Below, piece by piece: positions 28,723 through 38,469 of a stretch of DNA of 64,000 nt. The stretch is taken from assembly GCA_001603005.1 (NCBI GenBank), contig LVAJ01000027.1, forward strand, positions 1 through 64,000. The letters run 5' to 3'. The translations under genes and the position numbers were made by a program. Within the stretch, counting starts at the first letter, position 1, and the number at the start of each line of letters is the position of its first letter. Below the pieces are notes generated by a model that saw nothing but the letters and a program-made list of their open reading frames with translations, was not told the DNA's origin and did not search any database. The DNA is from Clostridiales bacterium Firm_04 (lineage in GTDB: Bacteria; Bacillota; Clostridia; Oscillospirales; Ruminococcaceae).

Positions 28723-29009
28723 TCCCTAGATCCTCTCTGTCAATATAATGGATTTGTATTTCTGTCCTCCCCCAAAAAAACGGCATCTGTACAGGAACCG
28801 GCGGAGCAGCCGCAGCGGTAACAAAGCTGTCCGCGCAAATTTCCGCAGCAGACACCATTACATCTTTATTTTAGCTCAAAATCACGATACATGTCAAGTA
28901 TTATGTATGGAAACAGTGCGAAATGTAACAAAAAGAATATAAATACACAGTACAAATACATAAAAACGCAGCCGGAGTTGTATTGTCTCCGGCTGCATAT
29001 GATTTCAGA

Positions 29010-31958
29010 TTACGGTAGGATGACGGTCGCGGTGACCGTTTCAAATTGCGGATCGAGCAGCGACGATGCGGGCATAGCGATGTCCGGCACGCCGTTTGCG
29101 TCGATGTAGACCTGCCGGATGCGCGTGTGCCGGCAGGGATCGTAGAGCGGATCGGACGCATAGGTGCCGCAGGATTTGGAATCGTGTGCGGAAGGACGTG
29201 CGTGATAGACGATCAGCAGATTGCCGTTTTCATCGGTGACGAAGGAGTTGTGTCCCGGACCGGATTCGCCCGCAACATCCGCGGAGCTGAGCACCGGCGA
29301 TTTGAGCTTTGTCCAGCTCTTGATGTCCATGAGGTCGGCGTCCGCATCGGCTTCCATTCTGCCGACGCAGTATTCCGAGCCGGTGCCGGATGCGGAGAAG
29401 AACACATAGACTTTGCTGCCGGTTTTCAGGACGGCAGCGCCCTCATTGACGCGGTGATTGACCTTTTCCCAGTCGTATTCCGGCTTGGTCAGCAGGATTG
29501 GCTTGGAGATCAGCTTCCACGGCTCATCAGGATTGATCTGCGCCAGGAACAGAGAGGAATCGCCCTTGATCTCCGCCCAGATCACATAATGCTTGCCGTT
29601 GTTTTCAAAATAGGTCATGTCGAGCGAAAAGCTTGTGAATGAATCGGAATCGCCGGCGGAAGCCTGCATCTGTCCGCATTCTGTCCATGTGCCGGTATAG
29701 GGATCGCCGTCGCAGCGCAGCACATAGGGGCGGATCGCCCAGATATCGGAGCTTGCGCCTGCCGCGAAGAACATGTACCATTTTCCGCCGATTTTGTGCA
29801 TTTCCGGCGCCCAGATATGCTTTGCGAGGATGCCGCTGCTGTGCGCCTTCCAGATCGTTTTCTCCTCTGCGGATGCGAGCCCCGCAACGGTATTGCTCCG
29901 GCGCAGAATGATGCGGTCATAGCCCTTGTCCACGCTGCCGTATGCCGGATAGGACGCAGTAAAATAGAACCAGCCGTCGCCGCCGTCCGTGATAAAGGGA
30001 TCGGCGCGTTCGGTGATGAACGGGTTCTTGTAGCTTGCCGGCTTGACCGTTCCGCGGACAGTATAGCTGCCGGATGCGGCGCCGCTGAGCTTTGCGAGGT
30101 CGTCGCTGTTCCATGTGACCGGCAGCTCCATCGTGCCGCCGTCGCTGTACTGTGCGGTGACAGTCTCCGGCATGCGGAATGCGCTGCTGTTTGCGCGGAC
30201 GGAAATCTGTTCAATGCCGGTGTTATAGGTGCCTGCACTGCTGCTGCCGCCGCCGAATGCGCCGGTCAGTGCGGTGTACTGATTCTGCGTGATCGGGATG
30301 ACGTAGCCGTGGCGCGGGGTGAAGCCCTCGAAGCTGTAATCGCTGCGGCTGACGGTCGTGAAGTTTTGCAGATCGGTCGTTTTCTGCATGACGTAGTAGC
30401 CGTCGCCGTAGGCATCGGACATCAGCAGCCACTCATTTCTGCCGGTGACTTTATAGATATTCGGACCTTCGACGCCGAGGCTGCCTTCCGAGATCTGCTT
30501 GATCTCCTTGTACGGACCGGATGCGCTGTCCGCCGTCGCGAGATAGATGTGCTTGTTCGTTTCATTTTTATAATACATATAGTATGTGCCACCGGAGCAG
30601 ATGATATCGGAGTCGATCGCGTCATTGCCGTTTGCCGGTGCAAAGAGCAGCTTCGGCGCAGTATCCAGCTTCATCAGATCCTTGCTGTATGCATAATACA
30701 TGACCGTGCGGTTATCGGTTCCGGGAACGCGCGCCGCGAAGTAGATCATATAGGACTGCTCCTTCGGATCGTAGATCGCCTGCGGCGCCCATGCGCGGTC
30801 GCAGCCCTGCATGTTCGGGTATTTGTTTGCGATCTCAATGAGCGATTCATCGAACCAGTGCACGAGGTCGGTGGATTTTGCGCTGATGAGATTGCGGTTG
30901 CTGCTCCAGCCGAGCGAGGATTTCATGTCCGTAGCGAGCAGATGCCAGAGCCCGTCCTCGCCCTTGAACACATAGGGATCGCGGATGCAGCCCGTGCCGA
31001 CGGATGACTGCCAGACTGCCCTGCCGCCGTTCAGCGCGGTGAAATGATAACCGTCGCGGCTGATCGCGTAGGACAGGCGTTCCTGTTCCGGTGCATTGCC
31101 GAGGAAGTAGGCGAACAGATAGGCGACCGGCTTGCCCTCGAAATAGGGGTAATAGGAATCTGTGCTGAGAAATTTGTCGCGTTTGGCAAGCAGATAATCG
31201 CTGAGCGCTTCGGCATCCTCATGACTGACCGGAACCTGCGGCGGCTTCGCTTCGGGATCCCGGAAATAGGAATAGGCAAGATCGCCGCACTGCGCAATGC
31301 CCGCCATGATATCGTCAAAGCCGTTCAGTATGCCGCGCTTCTGGAGCGTCAGGTCTTTCGCGGTCAGGACACCGTCGAAATCGAGGTCGGCTTTGGCATA
31401 GCGATATTTTTCTGCGGTCGGGCGGATATAGAATTTCTGTCCCTCGCCGCCCCAGTAGTCCCACTGGTCGATGTTCGCGCCGTTGTCATAGCTGATGTCA
31501 TAGACGTCCATTGCCGCATTGCCGCTGCATTTTGCGGTGATGTAGTAGGCATCGTCGGTACGGTTCAGCCGGAACAGCTGCGAAGCCGCGCCGGTGTATG
31601 CCGCGAGGGAAAAGTTATTGCCGTTTGTGCTGTCGCCGCCCTCGACGGTGATCGCCTTGCTGTGGTCGCCGCCTGCGAGAAATGCGACATACCCGTTTCC
31701 GGCATCCACGATCCGCCAGTTCTGGGAATCGTCGCCGCGCGCCGCCCACTGCATGACATTGCCGTTTGTGTCGGCAGTGATGAATTTGCCGCTCAGCCGC
31801 ACCATAATGGTGTAGTCGGTGCCGAACGGGATCTGCTTTGCGCTGTCCGCATAGCTTGCGCTGACGATGCCGGACGCAGCATTTGCCGACTGCACCGGCA
31901 GCAGACATGCCGCACAGCCCGCGAGCAGCATTGCAGATACCAGACCGCTTCTTCTCAT
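29010..31958 (-). CDS. Secreted enzyme with ricin-type lectin-like module, single dockerin-like loop, and two GH43 domains separated by an Ig-like module
   Basis: Signal peptide; SGKFITADTNGNVMQW... lectin-like; YAKADLDFDGVLTAKDLTLQKRGI; first GH43 GCIRDPYVFKGEDGLWHLLATD; second GH43 ERADPFITDGGDGWFYFTASYP, HIWAPEMHKIGGKWYMFFAA. Confidence 0.87.
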   Translation of the reverse strand: MRRSGLVSAMLLAGCAACLLPVQSANAASGIVSASYADSAKQIPFGTDYTIMVRLSGKFITADTNGNVMQWAARGDDSQNWRIVDAGNGYVAFLAGGDHSKAITVEGGDSTNGNNFSLAAYTGAASQLFRLNRTDDAYYITAKCSGNAAMDVYDISYDNGANIDQWDYWGGEGQKFYIRPTAEKYRYAKADLDFDGVLTAKDLTLQKRGILNGFDDIMAGIAQCGDLAYSYFRDPEAKPPQVPVSHEDAEALSDYLLAKRDKFLSTDSYYPYFEGKPVAYLFAYFLGNAPEQERLSYAISRDGYHFTALNGGRAVWQSSVGTGCIRDPYVFKGEDGLWHLLATDMKSSLGWSSNRNLISAKSTDLVHWFDESLIEIANKYPNMQGCDRAWAPQAIYDPKEQSYMIYFAARVPGTDNRTVMYYAYSKDLMKLDTAPKLLFAPANGNDAIDSDIICSGGTYYMYYKNETNKHIYLATADSASGPYKEIKQISEGSLGVEGPNIYKVTGRNEWLLMSDAYGDGYYVMQKTTDLQNFTTVSRSDYSFEGFTPRHGYVIPITQNQYTALTGAFGGGSSSAGTYNTGIEQISVRANSSAFRMPETVTAQYSDGGTMELPVTWNSDDLAKLSGAASGSYTVRGTVKPASYKNPFITERADPFITDGGDGWFYFTASYPAYGSVDKGYDRIILRRSNTVAGLASAEEKTIWKAHSSGILAKHIWAPEMHKIGGKWYMFFAAGASSDIWAIRPYVLRCDGDPYTGTWTECGQMQASAGDSDSFTSFSLDMTYFENNGKHYVIWAEIKGDSSLFLAQINPDEPWKLISKPILLTKPEYDWEKVNHRVNEGAAVLKTGSKVYVFFSASGTGSEYCVGRMEADADADLMDIKSWTKLKSPVLSSADVAGESGPGHNSFVTDENGNLLIVYHARPSAHDSKSCGTYASDPLYDPCRHTRIRQVYIDANGVPDIAMPASSLLDPQFETVTATVILP

Positions 31959-32009
31959 AGAATAACCCCCTTATTCCCGTCCGAATTGTACAGACAGGTT
32001 TCTGCCTTG

Positions 32010-32340
32010 ATTATAGCATATTATCGGGAAAAGTGCAATGGGAGAGGGGACATAAATTTTACCGTTCTGCTTTATGGGCGCTATCACGGCTAAGGGCACT
32101 GCCCGCTTATAGCACATTATCCGGAAAAGTGCAATGGAGTGTGCGTATTTTTCAAATGATGCAGAATGGGAGCAGTAACTTATGAGAAGCCGCGAACAGC
32201 GGCGTGTACTGCGATTACGGGGACAGTCCGCGAAACCGGCTCCCGGAGGGAATCGGCAGCGGGCACTGCCCGCTTATAGCATATTATCGGGAAAGTGCAA
32301 TGGGAGAAAAGGCATAATTTTGCAGTTTCGCTTTATGGCA
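32010..32340 (-). repeat. Three copies (one interrupted) of the promoter-bearing repeat upstream of GH43 gene
   Basis: Minus strand: (g)cgggcagtgcccgc palindromes and repeated cccattgcactttt(c)ccgataatatgctataaK; 32010-32106, 32107-32273, 32274-32340. Confidence 0.83.
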
Positions 32341-32417
32341 CTGTACATACTATAACAATAGAAGAAAAGATCCGGTCAGTCATCTGCCGGATCTCCGATC
32401 ATCTGTAAAAAGAAACA

Positions 32418-32448
32418 ACCCATTCCGTTTGGAATGGGCTGTTTTTTC
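32418..32448. terminator. Terminator downstream of tRNA-Arg
   Basis: cccattccgtttggaatggg with flanking T/A tracts on both sides. Confidence 0.75.
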
Positions 32449-32449
32449 A

Positions 32450-32523
32450 TGCGCCGGAAGGGATTCGAACCCCCGACCTACTGGTTCGTAGCCAGTTACT
32501 CTATCCAGCTGAGCTACCGGCGC
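32450..32523 (-). tRNA. tRNA-Arg(ACG)
   Basis: gcgccggtagctcagctggatagagtaactggctACGaaccagtaggtcgggggttcgaatcccttccggcgc. Confidence 0.95.
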
Positions 32524-32856
32524 ATCTCTGGTGCTGACGTTTTCCGTCAACTCTGATATTATAGCACATCCGGACGGAAATGTCAAGCGCTTTTCGGATT
32601 TTTTTTGATTTCGTGCGGGAATTTCCGGTATTCGCAGCATTTGCGCACATTTTCAGAAAAATCATGTGGATTCTGCTGAGCAGATTTCGTAGATCTTTTT
32701 CTGGAATTCGCAATAATTGACAATAAGTCCGCAATATTTGATTTGCAGTGCGGAAATCATTTGTTTATACTCAAATTATAGGAAAAAAGAAATGCGGGGC
32801 TCCGGGGGGAACACTCGTATAAACAAACGCAATCTGATTTTATGGAGGGATCAAAC

Positions 32857-34821
32857 ATGAAAAAAATGCTTGCAATGCTGGCATCCGCTGTTCTGGCGGC
32901 TGCGGCAATTCCAAAACTGGATCTGTCCGGTCAGCCCGCCGCCGCTGCGGAAGGATACCGGATCATGCCGGTCGGTGACTCGATCACATTCGGCATGGGT
33001 GAGGACGGCGGATACCGGAAGTATCTCGACTACAGCCTGAAACAGAAGAACATCCAATTTGACATGGTCGGCCCGGAAGGTCCGGATTCTGCATCCTTCA
33101 ACTACAACGGTCAGCGCGTGAACTACGACAACAATCACGCAGGTTACAGCGGTTTTCAGATCAAGGAGGAGCCGGGCTGGGCAAAACAGCAGGGGACATC
33201 CGGCAGCCTCTATAACAAGCTGAAAAGCGTCAATGCGGTGAAATCCTGCAAGCCGGACGTCATTCTGCTCATCATCGGCACGAATGACATGACCGCGAAC
33301 CGCTCCATGAACGACTGCGAGCGGGATCTGCATGATCTGGTCGATTACATGCTTGCGGATATGCCGTCTGACGGCATGATCTTCATGGGCTCCATTCCGG
33401 AGTTCACGGCTTACGGGGGCAATGCACAGAAGATCGCAAGCTACAACAACACGGTGAAAAAGGTCGCCGAGGATTACGGCACAGCCGGCAAGCATGTGCA
33501 GTTTGCAGATGTACACGGCTGTCTGAACGGTACGGCGGATCTGGGATTTGACCAGCTGCATCCGAACGGTACCGGCTACGAGAAAATGGGCAAATTCTGG
33601 GCGGAAACGCTCGAAAAATACTTCACCATCAATGTTGAAACGACCACCGAGACCACGACAACAACGACAACGACGACCACAACAACCACGGTGACTGAAT
33701 TTATCTCCGACACCTCGCCGACGACCGGCACCACAACGATTGCGACGGATCAGCCGACCGGCACAGTCACGACTGCGGACACTTTATACGCAGTGACGCT
33801 GCCGCCGCGCAATACCGATGTGACAACAACCTGTCTCTCGAATGACACCCGGCCGGTCTGGGACGAAAACGGCATCTACCGCGGCACGAATGCACTGTAT
33901 GATGTGCATCTGGAATTTGCAACGGAGCCGAATTACGATTATCCGGAGAAGCTTCCGCTTGATCTGAGTGATCTCAAGGTCAATCTGATCGAGGAGCGCC
34001 GCTTCAATATATGGGCGCACGATGTTTCCGGCATGCTCAATGTGAACAAGATGGAAAATATCGAGCTGGATGACGGCACGCCGGCATTGCGTGTGCTGCT
34101 CACAACGGATTACGAACTGTCCGAATGGGGAAAGCCCGCGGAACCGCTCGAACTGATCATCAAGAAGAAAACTGCGCCGGCGGTCACGACCAATACGGAT
34201 ATTCTCCTGCCGGAGCGCAATACCAATGTGACACATTCGGTGATCTGGGAAGACACCTCTCCGGTCTGGGATGAAAACGGTCATAACCGCGGCACGAATG
34301 CGCTGTATGCTGCAACGCTTGAATTTGCAACGGAACCGAATTATGACTATCCGGAACCGCAGGATTTCCCGCTGGATCTGCGCGATCTGAAGATCAACCT
34401 GATCGAACACAAAACATTCAGCACCGTAGCATTTGATGTTTCCGGCATGCTGACAGTCGTGGATGCAGGTTATACGGATGACGAGAAGGAAGGTCATGCG
34501 TTCTATGTGGATCTCGGTACGGATTATCAGCTGAAAGGCTGGGAGAAACCCATTGAACCGATCCGCCTGCTGATTCCGGAGCATCGCCTCACAGCGATCA
34601 CGATTCAGAAACCGACCAAGCGCGGCGACCTCACCGGCGACGAGAAAATTGACGTTTCGGATGCCGTGCTGCTCTGCCGGTATCTGGTGCAGGATAAGAA
34701 AGCGGCCGTTTCGGATGCCGGTCTGCTGAATGCGGACTGCAACGGCGACGGCGATATCACATCCGACGATGTGACGAAGATCATGGAATGCATCGTGAAC
34801 CGCCGGACAGAAATCGAATAA
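32857..34821 (+). CDS. Secreted SGNH/GDSL esterase with Thr linker, two copies of an uncharacterised module, and dockerin
   Basis: VGDSITFGMG, IIGTNDMT, DQLHPNGTGY; TTTTTT linker; duplicated VWDEN(G)..RGTNALY..LEFATEPNYDYPE module; LTGDEKIDVSDAVLLCRYLV...NADCNGDGDITSDDVTKIMECIV dockerin. Confidence 0.9.
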   Translation: MKKMLAMLASAVLAAAAIPKLDLSGQPAAAAEGYRIMPVGDSITFGMGEDGGYRKYLDYSLKQKNIQFDMVGPEGPDSASFNYNGQRVNYDNNHAGYSGFQIKEEPGWAKQQGTSGSLYNKLKSVNAVKSCKPDVILLIIGTNDMTANRSMNDCERDLHDLVDYMLADMPSDGMIFMGSIPEFTAYGGNAQKIASYNNTVKKVAEDYGTAGKHVQFADVHGCLNGTADLGFDQLHPNGTGYEKMGKFWAETLEKYFTINVETTTETTTTTTTTTTTTTVTEFISDTSPTTGTTTIATDQPTGTVTTADTLYAVTLPPRNTDVTTTCLSNDTRPVWDENGIYRGTNALYDVHLEFATEPNYDYPEKLPLDLSDLKVNLIEERRFNIWAHDVSGMLNVNKMENIELDDGTPALRVLLTTDYELSEWGKPAEPLELIIKKKTAPAVTTNTDILLPERNTNVTHSVIWEDTSPVWDENGHNRGTNALYAATLEFATEPNYDYPEPQDFPLDLRDLKINLIEHKTFSTVAFDVSGMLTVVDAGYTDDEKEGHAFYVDLGTDYQLKGWEKPIEPIRLLIPEHRLTAITIQKPTKRGDLTGDEKIDVSDAVLLCRYLVQDKKAAVSDAGLLNADCNGDGDITSDDVTKIMECIVNRRTEIE

Positions 34822-34837
34822 TCACATATCAACAGAA

Positions 34838-34880
34838 CAGCCCGAATGCAGCGGATTATGCAGCATTCGGGCTGTATTGT
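34838..34880. terminator. Bidirectional terminator
   Basis: acagcccgaatgcagcggattatgcagcattcgggctgt. Confidence 0.8.
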
Positions 34881-34883
34881 TTG

Positions 34884-36305
34884 TTATGAGATGCCGGAGA
34901 CTGCATTGAGCAGCACTCTTGCGATCTGCGCCGTGGAGATCTCCCAGCTCTGCCGCTCCTCAATGAGGATGCAGAATGCGACCGGCGCGCGGTCGTCGAG
35001 GCAGAAGCCCGCAAGCAGCGAGTTTTCGTATTCTCTGCCGTCATCATTGACCTGTGCGGTACCGCTCTTGCAGCCGCAGCTGTAACCGTCGAACGAGATA
35101 TAATAATGGTCAGTCGCGTTCTGCGTTTCAACGTCCTTGACGCCCTGCGCTGCTGCCGCTGTAAAGAACTGCGGTGTTGCGCCGTGTGCGGGTGCTTCGG
35201 TCACTTCGCCGGTCGGAGAGGTGTACGAGCGGATCAGATACGGCTGGACTGCCGAGCCCGAACCGTTTGCGATCGCACCCTGCCAGAGCATCAGCTGATA
35301 GGGACTGACGAGCGTTTTGCCCTGTCCGAGCGCGCCCCACTGCGTCTCAAAATTGTTCGCATCGGAAAGCTTGGTCGATGCGGGCTGGATCGTGATGCCG
35401 TCGAGCGAAAGCGTATCTGCCTTTTCGCCGTTGACCGCGTAGCCCATGCGGGTGTATGTCCCGATGATCGAGGAGAGCGGCGCAATGCCGGACTGCACAA
35501 GCTGCGCGAAATAAGGGTTGCAGCTGTTCGCGAATGCATGCACGAGATCCTGCGTGCCGTGACCGTATGCCTGATGGCAGTTGATCGTATCGCCGCCCGC
35601 GTTCACCCATTTGCCGGTGCAGTCAAACTGCAGCGCATTGACCGTATCGACGCCGGCTGCTTCATAGGCAGCGAGCAGCGTCGAGACCTTCTGCGTCGAG
35701 CCGGGGACGGTCGGGAAGAAAGCCTTGCAGAGCAGGCTGCCGGACGGCATGCTGTCGAGATTGGCATAACCCTGTGCGATATCCACGCAGGGGCGGCTGA
35801 CGCAGACGAGCATTTCGCCGGTGCGCCAGTTGTATGCGACCGCTGCGCCGTTTTTCTCGCCGAATGCGTTGAATACGGCGCGGTTTGCGCTGTGCGAGAG
35901 CGTCGTTTCGACCTTTGCCTTGCCTGCCTGATTGCCGTAGGTGAAGCTGTAATTCGCGAGCTCGGAAAGATGCTTTGCGACAACGGTGTTGGACATCTGA
36001 CCGCTCGTATCGCCGATCAGATTGCCGACGTCCGCGAACTGTCCCGCGGGGTAATTCGTAAGCGGCTGGCTGCCGTCAAAGAGCACATCGCCCGTCCGGT
36101 CGCAGACGATGCCGTAGGTCGTGGAACCGGATTTTGCCATGTAAAAAGATGATTCCGTGATGAGCGTATAGCCGAGATAGATCAGCGCCGCGATGAATGC
36201 CGTCAGGATCAGCGCAGTCCATTTTCCGGCTCTGCGCATGCTGCGCGGTGCGGAGATATCGAGCACGGGGCGCGGCGGACGCTGTAATTTCTGCCTTTCT
36301 GCCAT
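34884..36305 (-). CDS. Penicillin-binding protein (transpeptidase, PbpA/FtsI-like)
   Basis: VAYNWRTGEMLVCVSRP, SANDxx-like region, KSGTAQ, downstream of FtsW/RodA gene. Confidence 0.88.
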   Translation of the reverse strand: MAERQKLQRPPRPVLDISAPRSMRRAGKWTALILTAFIAALIYLGYTLITESSFYMAKSGSTTYGIVCDRTGDVLFDGSQPLTNYPAGQFADVGNLIGDTSGQMSNTVVAKHLSELANYSFTYGNQAGKAKVETTLSHSANRAVFNAFGEKNGAAVAYNWRTGEMLVCVSRPCVDIAQGYANLDSMPSGSLLCKAFFPTVPGSTQKVSTLLAAYEAAGVDTVNALQFDCTGKWVNAGGDTINCHQAYGHGTQDLVHAFANSCNPYFAQLVQSGIAPLSSIIGTYTRMGYAVNGEKADTLSLDGITIQPASTKLSDANNFETQWGALGQGKTLVSPYQLMLWQGAIANGSGSAVQPYLIRSYTSPTGEVTEAPAHGATPQFFTAAAAQGVKDVETQNATDHYYISFDGYSCGCKSGTAQVNDDGREYENSLLAGFCLDDRAPVAFCILIEERQSWEISTAQIARVLLNAVSGIS

Positions 36306-36306
36306 A

Positions 36307-37569
36307 TTACGACTCTCCTTTCTCCGTGCGTCTGCCGGTCAGGACAGGCGCCTGCGCAGCTTTCAGGAAGCCCGCGAGGATGCCGCTGGCGAGCATGGAG
36401 CTGCCGCCCTGCGAGATGAACGGGATCGTGACGCCGGTGAACGGGATCAGGTTGCAGGAGCCGAAAATATTCAGCGTCATCTGCACCATGAAGACCGCTG
36501 CCACGCCGACTGCGAGTCCGGAGTGATAATAGCTGCGCGGCGGGACAGTCAGGATGGATGCTGGCAGGAACAGCACGAGAATGACCGTCATCATGCCCGT
36601 GAACAGTCCCCATTCCTCGCAGATCGTGGAGAAGACGATATCCGTGCGCGATGCGGCAACATGGATCAGCGAACCGTTTCCGGCGCCCTTGCCGAACCAG
36701 CCGCCCTCTGCGATCGCGGTCAGCGCCTTGACCTGCTGATAGCCGGTGCCGGACATATCCGACCAGATATCGGAATGCAGACGCTCCTGCACATAGGCGG
36801 GCGCGAGCTTCCATGCGAAAACGCCCGCTGCGACGACGCAGAGTCCGAGGAAAACGATCAGCCGGACGGAGATCTTTTCACGCAGATAACAGAACCGGAG
36901 CATTACGGCAAGTCCTGCAACGGCAAGGAAGGTCGGCAGAGAACCGAGGTCGCGGCACCACCATTGCAGCACGGCGATCACTGCGGTACAGAAGATCAGC
37001 AGCAGATTGTCCGGTACGAAATGGATGCCGAGATATTCGGATTTTTTCAGCTGTGTACGGATCGAGCTTGCGCAGATCAGCACGAACACCGGCTTGACAA
37101 ATTCCGACGGCTGGATCGTGATGAATCCGAGGTCGATCCACATGCTGCGGCTGCCGGTCAGGAAGCGGATCGCTGCGACCAGCGCGAAGAACATGAAATA
37201 CCACAGCGGTTTGAGCCGTTCGGCGCGGTAGGGGTTGCGTGTGACGAGATAGGATGCCTGACACATCAGAAATGCGCCGACGGAAAAAATGAAATGCTTT
37301 GTGGCAAATTCGAGCCCGCCGAAGCAGGACTGATAGATCGTGCTCATGCCGATGACAAGCAGCAGCACGGTATCGACGGTGCATGCTTCGCGCTGCACGA
37401 TCTGCAGAATGATCGAGCCGACGAAATCGGCGGTCAGGACGATGCAGGCGAGCTTGATGACCTCCGGCGTGATGCCGAACGAGAGGATGACCAGCAGCAT
37501 CATTGCCGCATGCGCGATCAGCACGAGCAGCAGCAGGAACGGGTGGGAGATCGGCTTTGTTTTCGTCAT
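36307..37569 (-). CDS. FtsW/RodA/SpoVE family glycosyltransferase
   Basis: Multi-TM SEDS protein; LGFITIQPSEFVKPVFVL, GTGYQQVKALTAIAEGGWFGKGAGNG, NLIPFTGVTIPFISQGGSS. Confidence 0.94.
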   Translation of the reverse strand: MTKTKPISHPFLLLLVLIAHAAMMLLVILSFGITPEVIKLACIVLTADFVGSIILQIVQREACTVDTVLLLVIGMSTIYQSCFGGLEFATKHFIFSVGAFLMCQASYLVTRNPYRAERLKPLWYFMFFALVAAIRFLTGSRSMWIDLGFITIQPSEFVKPVFVLICASSIRTQLKKSEYLGIHFVPDNLLLIFCTAVIAVLQWWCRDLGSLPTFLAVAGLAVMLRFCYLREKISVRLIVFLGLCVVAAGVFAWKLAPAYVQERLHSDIWSDMSGTGYQQVKALTAIAEGGWFGKGAGNGSLIHVAASRTDIVFSTICEEWGLFTGMMTVILVLFLPASILTVPPRSYYHSGLAVGVAAVFMVQMTLNIFGSCNLIPFTGVTIPFISQGGSSMLASGILAGFLKAAQAPVLTGRRTEKGES

Positions 37570-38024
37570 GATACCACGCCCTTTCCGGTTCCCTTGATGA
37601 CGGTCATGCGGTGTTTGCCGATCTGGATCGCGTCATTCTGGTGCAGCGTGCAGGGCTTGCTGATGCGTCTGCCGTTGACGAGCACGCCGTTCTGTGCGCC
37701 GATATCCTCGATCTGCCATTTGCCGTTGGAGAGGCACAGCAGCGCATGAAAGCGCGAGACCTCGGTATCGGAAAAGCGGATGTCGGCGGACGGATGCCGT
37801 CCGATGAGAATTTCGGCTGCACCGAGTGGATAGACCGTGCCCTCGCAGGCGAGCATGTAGCCGCGGCTTTCCTGCGCCCAGCCGCGGTCGCCGCGCCGCC
37901 GCTCTCTGCCGGCAGCGAGGAGAATGACCAGTGCGCAGATGTCCACGAATATGACGACAAACGCCGTCGCAGCTTCCCGAAAGAACGGGTACTGCTCAAA
38001 CAGCGGAGTAAAATCCATATGCAT
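37566..38024 (-). CDS. Membrane-anchored FHA-domain protein
   Basis: N-terminal TM; EILIGRHPSADIRFSDTEVSRFHALLCLSNGKWQIEDIGAQNGVLVNGRRI. Confidence 0.93.
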   Translation of the reverse strand: MHMDFTPLFEQYPFFREAATAFVVIFVDICALVILLAAGRERRRGDRGWAQESRGYMLACEGTVYPLGAAEILIGRHPSADIRFSDTEVSRFHALLCLSNGKWQIEDIGAQNGVLVNGRRISKPCTLHQNDAIQIGKHRMTVIKGTGKGVVS

Positions 38025-38162
38025 ATTCCTTTCTGTTTTTCAGCGCCGGCATACACCGGCTTTCTGTATTGTAATAGTATAGCACAACACCCCTCTTTTT
38101 GTCAAGCGCGGCGGGGAGCCCCCGCTGGCATATCCCTCCGGAGTGCGGCAGCGTGGCTCGCC

Positions 38163-38215
38163 CAGCATTCGCAGTACACGCCGCTAGACGCGGCTTCTGT
38201 GGCGTGACTGCTCCC
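38163..38215 (+). repeat. Second interspersed repeat (copy of 32168-32220, inverted)
   Basis: Shared tcgcagtacacgccgct-N3-cgcggcttct-N6-t-N-actgctccc. Confidence 0.75.
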
Positions 38216-38226
38216 AGCGGATCAAG

Positions 38227-38268
38227 TGAATGGTGAATAGTGAAAAATGAATGGTGAATAGTGAAAAC
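38227..38268. repeat. 21-bp tandem direct repeat x2
   Basis: tgaatggtgaatagtgaaaaa / tgaatggtgaatagtgaaaac. Confidence 0.85.
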
Positions 38269-38391
38269 GGAGTGCATCGGGAGCATATGCAGGCGGGCGC
38301 GGACGGCGAAAGCGAAGCAAGCGGCTCTGCCCGAAAAACACGAAACGACTGCGGCGCGCACCAGAGGGGAGAGAATCAGGAAAGAGAGAGC

Positions 38392-38469
38392 GCGAGAGGG
38401 AAAACCTGAGAGAGAGGGGAGACCGGAGCGCAGCGACGACTTCCCTTTCTCTTGGGTTTTCCCTCTCGC
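38392..38469. repeat. Long inverted repeat (about 29-bp stem, 20-nt loop)
   Basis: gcgagagggaaaacctgagagagagggga...ttccctttctcttgggttttccctctcgc. Confidence 0.8.

Noticed and set aside
33640-33700. Possible CRISPR or tandem repeat (acgacaacaacgacaacgacgaccac)
   Set aside because: In-frame Thr-codon linker of the SGNH enzyme. No CRISPR array was seen anywhere in the window.
15695-34821. Complete cellulosome locus
   Set aside because: Several dockerin-bearing enzymes but no cohesin/scaffoldin gene in the window, and the enzymes are separated by housekeeping genes.
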